In this document: positions 46,057-64,000 of the stretch, piece by piece
Position numbering within the stretch: the stretch's first letter is position 1
Layout of the letters: every line of letters begins with the position of its first letter
Assembly: GCF_038561935.1 (NCBI RefSeq)
Contig: NZ_CP102770.1
Location: 5,208,001 to 5,272,000, forward strand
Source of the DNA: Myxococcus stipitatus
GTDB taxonomy: Bacteria > Myxococcota > Myxococcia > Myxococcales > Myxococcaceae
Length of the DNA: 64,000 nucleotides
Reading direction: 5' to 3'
Position numbers and translations under genes: made by a program
Notes under the pieces: generated by a model
Database searches by the model: none
What the model saw: the letters and a program-made list of their open reading frames with translations, nothing else
Told to the model about the DNA's origin: nothing

Positions 46057-46572
46057 ATGGCGCTGAGAGCGTTCCGCGGGGTCTCCCCCCGCGTCCACCC
46101 GAGCTGCTTCGTGGATGACTCCGCCCAGGTCGTGGGCGACGTGGAGCTGGGCGAGGACTCGTCCATCTGGCTCAACACGGTGATGCGCGGGGACGTGAAT
46201 CCCATCCGCGTGGGCAAGCGCACCAACATCCAGGACCTCTCGCTGGTCCACGTCACGGGCGGGCGCTCCCACACCGTCATCGGCGACGACGTCACGGTGG
46301 GGCACCACGTGGTGCTACACGGGTGTCTCGTCGGCAACCGCGTGCTGGTGGGCATGGGCTCCATCCTCCTGGACGACGTGGAGGTGGGGGATGACTGCCT
46401 CATCGGCGCCGGGACGCTGCTGACGCCGGGGACGAAGATTCCTCCGGGCTCGCTGGTGCTGGGCTCGCCCGGCAAGGTGAAGCGTCCCCTCACCGAGGAC
46501 GAGCGGGCCTTCCTGCTGATGTCCGCGCAGCACTACGTCCAGCTTGCTTCCGAGTACCGCGCCAGCCGCTGA
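46057..46572 (+). CDS. Gamma-class carbonic anhydrase-like hexapeptide protein
   Basis: 171 residues, a left-handed beta-helix of hexapeptide repeats (VVGDVELGEDSSIWLNTVMR, IGDDVTVGHHVVLHGC). The three His of the gamma-CA zinc site fit the VHVTGG, GHHVVLHGC positions; N-terminal GDVNPIRVGKRTNIQD matches YrdA/PaaY-type members. It forms trimers with metal between subunits in this family. Carbonic anhydrase activity is not proven for many members. A short C-terminal helix (YVQLASEYRASR) completes it. 26 bp after miaB. Confidence 0.9.
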   Translation: MALRAFRGVSPRVHPSCFVDDSAQVVGDVELGEDSSIWLNTVMRGDVNPIRVGKRTNIQDLSLVHVTGGRSHTVIGDDVTVGHHVVLHGCLVGNRVLVGMGSILLDDVEVGDDCLIGAGTLLTPGTKIPPGSLVLGSPGKVKRPLTEDERAFLLMSAQHYVQLASEYRASR

Positions 46573-46610
46573 TTCGCCGGCCCTCGCGCGCCGTGTTAGG
46601 ACCCCGCACC

Positions 46611-47081
46611 ATGGCTCTCGTGCCTGCGACCACCCTCAAGGCGTGCCCGCTCTTCAAGGGCTTCACCGACACCGGCATCCAGATTTTCGCGGGGGTCGCC
46701 GTGCCTCGCGCCTTCCCCAAGGGCACCGCGCTGTTCACCGAGGGCAAGACGGGTGAGTCGCTCATCATCGTCGGCGAAGGCACCGTGCGGCTGAGCGCGC
46801 GCAGCCCGTCGGGCGAGGACGTGTCCCTGGGCGAAGTGGGCTCCGGCGAGCCGCTGGGGGAGCTGGCCCTGGTGCAGAAGGGCGAGCGGCTGTGCACGGC
46901 GACGGCCGTCACGGACGTGTCCGCGCTGGAGATTCGCGCGGCGGACTTCCAGAAGCTCCTCGCGACCAAGCCCCAGGCATGCGTGAAGCTGCTGATGGGA
47001 ATCGTGGGCTACTTCGGCCAGAAGGCCCGCGACAACCGGGACATGATTCGGACCCTCATCGGAAAGGCTCCGGCCGCCTGA
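46611..47081 (+). CDS. Cyclic-nucleotide-binding (CRP-type) domain protein
   Basis: 156 residues from ATG 46611. It is a single cNMP-binding beta-roll: PLFKGFTDTGIQIFAGVAVP, then ALFTEGKTGESLIIVGEGTV and the phosphate-binding-like GEPLGELALVQKGERLCTAT. There is no DNA-binding HTH after it, only a helix (KLLMGIVGYFGQKARDNRDM). It therefore is not a CRP-type regulator but may be a sensor module acting on a partner. The Arg that contacts cAMP phosphate is not obvious in the LGELALV loop, so nucleotide binding is uncertain. Confidence 0.85.
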   Translation: MALVPATTLKACPLFKGFTDTGIQIFAGVAVPRAFPKGTALFTEGKTGESLIIVGEGTVRLSARSPSGEDVSLGEVGSGEPLGELALVQKGERLCTATAVTDVSALEIRAADFQKLLATKPQACVKLLMGIVGYFGQKARDNRDMIRTLIGKAPAA

Positions 47082-47108
47082 GAGGCCCGTGGTAGCGTGG
47101 GGGGCAGT

Positions 47109-47579
47109 ATGCGTGCCCCCCACCTGGCCGTCCTCCCTCTACCTGAGGTCCTTGCGTCGGCCACCGCGGACGGAGGGCCGGGCGCTCCCTTCCAACAGGC
47201 CCACCGACTCCGGGGCCTACGGGAAGGTGAGCCGATGCCCTGGGTGGTGGTTAATCTGCTCGAAGCCAAGGGAAGCATGCGACCGGCGGGCACGCGGCGC
47301 GGGTGGGTGACACGGGCCCCATCCTTCTTCCACGAGGTCGCGCAGGGGAATAGGGCAGGCGGGCAAACGGTCGATATCGCTGGGGAGGCGCCGCCGGGCC
47401 GAGCGCTGGCCCTCAGGCCCACCCGGGGCTCGGCGGGGGCTCATGAAGCCGCCGGTCGCCAGGGTCGCTCGGGTTCGAAGAAGTCCTCGGCCCGGAGTTT
47501 TGAGGAGGCGTGCCCGGTTGATGCTGGGGCGCTGGATGGGCTGGCTCGGGCCGTGACCCGGCGAGCTCCTCGGAAGTGA
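47109..47579 (+). CDS. Doubtful open frame in a 514-bp gap
   Basis: Between 47082 and 47595 the only + frame of size would give 156 residues from ATG 47109. The first 60 codons have moderately high third-position GC (MPWVVVNLLEAKGSMRP is the most protein-like part), but the second half is Arg/Gly/Ala-rich with poor codon bias and no recognised family. It may be a lineage-specific gene, a decayed gene or non-coding leader sequence of the DedA gene. Recorded mainly so the gap is described. Confidence 0.25.
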   Translation: MRAPHLAVLPLPEVLASATADGGPGAPFQQAHRLRGLREGEPMPWVVVNLLEAKGSMRPAGTRRGWVTRAPSFFHEVAQGNRAGGQTVDIAGEAPPGRALALRPTRGSAGAHEAAGRQGRSGSKKSSARSFEEACPVDAGALDGLARAVTRRAPRK

Positions 47580-47595
47580 ACGGACGGGACAACGC

Positions 47596-48408
47596 GTGCA
47601 AGAACTTCTCACCACCCTGATTGGCGATGCACACGGCTTCATCGCCTACGCGACCATCTTCGGCATCCTCGTGGCCTGCGGCCTGGGCGTTCCGCTTCCG
47701 GAGGACATCTCGCTCATCCTGGGCGGCTTCCTGGCGCACAAGGGCGCGGCGAACCTGCCCATGATGATGGCGGTGGGGTTTGGCGGCATCCTCGTCGGCG
47801 ACAGCCTCATCTTCTTCGCGGGCCGGCGCCTGGGCGCCAACCTGGGCCGCAATGGTGAAGGGAAGGGCGGCGGAGGCTTCTTCGCTCGCATCGTCACGCC
47901 GGAGAAGCGCGCCCGGGTGGAAGGGCTGTTCGAGCGCCACGGCCAGAAGATTGTCTGCATCGCCCGCTTCATGCCGGGCGTGCGCGCGGTGACGTACTTC
48001 ACCGCGGGCTCGGTGGGCATGTCCTACTGGCGCTTCATCTTCTGGGACGGCCTGGCCGCGCTCCTGTCCGCGCCCGTGTTCGTCTGGCTCGGCTTCCACT
48101 TCGGAAGCGAGCTGGACATGCTCATCGACAAGTTCAAGGAGGGCCAGTACGCCGTCATGGGCGTCCTCCTGGTGGCCGTCGTCGGCTACTTCCTGTGGCG
48201 GCGCCGTCGCAACGCCGCGACGAAGCAGGCCTCGACGGAGTCCTCCTCCGTGTCGTCTCCGTCGCTGCCGGCCAATGACTCGGCCTCGCCGTCCGGCGGA
48301 GCGCGCAACACCGTGAAGGGCGGCTCCGAGTCCCTGTTCACGGTCGCCGCGACGCCTCCCGAGAAGGCGCCCGTGACGGACCCTTCCCGCGAGCTGATGA
48401 AGCACTGA
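47596..48408 (+). CDS. DedA-family membrane protein
   Basis: 270 residues from GTG 47596. The SNARE-assoc/DedA domain has membrane helices FIAYATIFGILVACGLGVPL and later ones, the GLPLPED-like GVPLPEDISLILGG motif, FFAGRRLGANLG, and the conserved FMPGVRAVTYFTAGSVGM with its Arg. The last 75 residues after the final helix are a Ser/Pro-rich cytoplasmic tail longer than in most members. DedA proteins are inner-membrane flippases or transporters of phospholipids or undecaprenyl phosphate carriers. Substrate unknown here. Confidence 0.9.
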   Translation: MQELLTTLIGDAHGFIAYATIFGILVACGLGVPLPEDISLILGGFLAHKGAANLPMMMAVGFGGILVGDSLIFFAGRRLGANLGRNGEGKGGGGFFARIVTPEKRARVEGLFERHGQKIVCIARFMPGVRAVTYFTAGSVGMSYWRFIFWDGLAALLSAPVFVWLGFHFGSELDMLIDKFKEGQYAVMGVLLVAVVGYFLWRRRRNAATKQASTESSSVSSPSLPANDSASPSGGARNTVKGGSESLFTVAATPPEKAPVTDPSRELMKH

Positions 48409-48536
48409 CGACGCAGGTCCTTGGTGCTCATAGGGGCCGGGAAGCCCCGGGGTGTCCTGGCAAGCAGGCGTGATGTCGCTGGCGGTGACGGGCGGTGCCT
48501 GTTACGCGGCCGCCAGCGCGGTCTCCGCGGCGACCC

Positions 48537-49922
48537 ATGGCAGACACCTCCGTGCAGGGCCCCACCAGGATGGGGTTGTTCCGGCTGACGTGGCCGATCT
48601 TCCTGGAGCTCCTCCTCTTCATGATGATGGGGACGGCGGACACGCTGATGCTCAGCGGTGTGTCCGACGACGCGGTCTCCGCGGTGGGCGTCGTCAATCA
48701 GTACCTGTTCATCTGCATCCTCATCATGGAAGTGGTGAGCCACGGCGCGTCGGTCGTCGTGTCGCAGTACCTGGGCGCGCGGCGCTCGGAGGAGGCCGCT
48801 CGCATCGCGGCCGTCGCCATCACCCTGAACCTCCTGATGGGGCTGGCGGTGAGCGCGGGGCTGATCCTGTTCGGCGACGCGCTGCTGTCGCGGATGAACC
48901 TGCACGGCGTCGTGCTGGAGCAGGCGCGGACGTACATGGGCATCGCCGGTGGGCTCATCTTCCTCCAGGCGCTCATCAACGTCTTCTCGGCCCTGGTCCG
49001 CACCTACGGCTTCACGCGCGAGTCCATGCTCGTCGCGCTGGGGATGAACGTGCTGCACGTGGGCGGCAACGCGCTGCTCATCTTCGGGCTGTGGGGAGTG
49101 CCTCGGCTCGAGGTCGCGGGCGCGGCCTGGTCCACCGTCATCAGCCGAGGCGTGGCGCTCGTCGTCTTCGTGGTCCTGCTGCGCCGGGTGATGGACGTGC
49201 GGATGCGGCCGCGCGACTACGTGAACTTCTCGTGGGACACCCTGCGGAAGATTCTCAAGGTTGGCGTCCCCTCCGCCGTCGAGCACGGCACGTATCAGTG
49301 CTGCCAGGCGGTGTTCCTGTACTACGTGACGTTCCTGGGGGCGACGTCGCTGGCCTCGCGGCAGTACGGGAACGCCATCTCCCAGTACGTCTACCTGTTC
49401 AGCTTCGCGGTGGGCATGGGGACCGCCATCATCGTCGGCCGCCTGGTGGGCTCGCGCCAGCAGGACGAGGCCTATCGCCGCGTGCTGAAGAGCCTCCAGT
49501 GGGCGGTGGCCATCACGGTCGTCGTGGATCTGGCGGTCATCGCCATCCGGGTGCCGCTGGTGAGCCTCTTCACCCACGACGCGGAGATCATCCAGCTCAC
49601 GTCCCACGTCATCGTCCTGGGGCTGCTGCTGGAGTCGGGGCGCTCGTTCAACCTGGTGCTGGTGCACGCGCTGCGGTCCGCGGGGGACGCGCCGTTCACC
49701 GTGTACATGGCGTTCCTGTCGATGGTCTGCATGAGCCTGCCCCTGGGCTACTTCCTGGTGTTCAAGCTGGGGATGGGGCTCGCGGGCGTGTGGCTGGCCA
49801 TCGCCGCCGATGAGTGGGTGCGCGCCATCACCTTCTGGGGCCGGTGGCGAAGTCGCGCCTGGGAGAAGAAGTCCCTGGTGGATGACGCCATCGCCGCGCC
49901 TGTCGCGGCGGCACATCACTGA
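48537..49922 (+). CDS. MATE-family multidrug/metabolite exporter
   Basis: 461 residues from ATG 48537; an in-frame start 42 bp upstream adds only a basic leader. Twelve membrane helices in two MatE halves are recognisable (LTWPIFLELLLFMMMGTADT at the start; ILKVGVPSAVEHGTYQCCQA begins the second half). VVSQYLGARRSEEA and AIIVGRLVGSRQQDEA are the paired loop motifs. It exports cationic or hydrophobic compounds with Na+ or H+. It converges on the NRPS gene with only 71 bp between the stops, so it is a candidate exporter of the peptide, though co-regulation is not shown. Confidence 0.9.
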   Translation: MADTSVQGPTRMGLFRLTWPIFLELLLFMMMGTADTLMLSGVSDDAVSAVGVVNQYLFICILIMEVVSHGASVVVSQYLGARRSEEAARIAAVAITLNLLMGLAVSAGLILFGDALLSRMNLHGVVLEQARTYMGIAGGLIFLQALINVFSALVRTYGFTRESMLVALGMNVLHVGGNALLIFGLWGVPRLEVAGAAWSTVISRGVALVVFVVLLRRVMDVRMRPRDYVNFSWDTLRKILKVGVPSAVEHGTYQCCQAVFLYYVTFLGATSLASRQYGNAISQYVYLFSFAVGMGTAIIVGRLVGSRQQDEAYRRVLKSLQWAVAITVVVDLAVIAIRVPLVSLFTHDAEIIQLTSHVIVLGLLLESGRSFNLVLVHALRSAGDAPFTVYMAFLSMVCMSLPLGYFLVFKLGMGLAGVWLAIAADEWVRAITFWGRWRSRAWEKKSLVDDAIAAPVAAAHH

Positions 49923-49981
49923 AGGGCCGCGGACTTCGGACGGTGTGGGGAGCACCCGACACCGCCGAAGCCAGCGGCCTT
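49922..49981. terminator. Large bidirectional hairpin between MATE and NRPS genes
   Basis: Left arm AAGggCCGC...CTTCGGaCGGTGT and right arm ACACCGcCGAAG...GCGGCCTT form a nearly continuous stem of more than 20 bp around the loop GGGGagcaCCCG. It fills the gap between the convergent stops at 49922 and 49994, so it probably terminates both transcripts. Confidence 0.75.
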
Positions 49982-49993
49982 CCGACCCTCAGC

Positions 49994-64000
<14,007 letters not shown>

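Overview
The window looks like chromosomal DNA from a myxobacterium, probably Myxococcaceae. The reasons are the high GC content with strong G/C preference at third codon positions, a surface protein ending in a MYXO-CTERM-like tail after DAGEP repeats, an AgmX/PglI-type TonB-like protein, a gliding-type PilZ protein, a very large RHS protein and a multimodular NRPS. This is reading by eye; no database search was run.

Layout. (1) 1-14617 is an accessory surface/toxin block: the 3' part of an Ig-repeat surface protein, then a 3860-residue secreted RHS/YD-repeat protein with a transglutaminase-like domain whose catalytic Cys is replaced by Asp, then a TPR-like gene in the usual position of an immunity gene. 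(2) 14801-20401 is an insertion-sequence pile-up: an IS5-type transposase cut off by an IS66-type element, which is itself internally deleted and holds an IS3-family element; a second small TPR gene; then an apparently intact IS3-family element with a TCC target duplication. (3) A tRNA-Gly(GCC) gene with its own promoter and terminator marks the return to conserved sequence.

(4) 20856-29349 is mostly co-directional: lipoprotein, Mrp/ApbC Fe-S carrier, two unknown proteins, 3-hydroxyacyl-CoA dehydrogenase, enoyl-CoA hydratase, an unknown secreted protein, two acyl-CoA dehydrogenases around a TonB-like protein, and a zinc-ribbon protein. (5) 29409-35649 holds the MYXO-CTERM protein, ribosomal protein S1, and a TetR regulator with a metallo-beta-lactamase-fold hydrolase that resembles AHL lactonases. 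(6) 35917-38543 is a thiolase-scoA-scoB set for acetoacetate/acetoacetyl-CoA, with a REP-like double palindrome after the thiolase. Together with region 4 it covers a short-chain acyl-CoA cycle. (7) 38615-41729 has PilZ, an RlmD-type rRNA methyltransferase and a CoxE-type VWA protein. (8) 41751-43878 is an overlapping 5-methylcytosine methyltransferase and probable restriction endonuclease. (9) 44044-49922 has a helical protein, MiaB, a gamma-class carbonic anhydrase, a cNMP-binding protein, a DedA protein and a MATE exporter.

(10) 49994 to the right edge is one reverse-strand NRPS gene that runs off the window: an incomplete adenylation-like segment, four C-A-T modules and a terminal thioesterase. 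By the ten-residue specificity code, module 1 reads as Ser and module 2 as Val. Module 3 cannot be assigned. Module 4 lacks the Asp that normally holds the substrate alpha-amino group. The convergent MATE gene is a possible exporter for the product.
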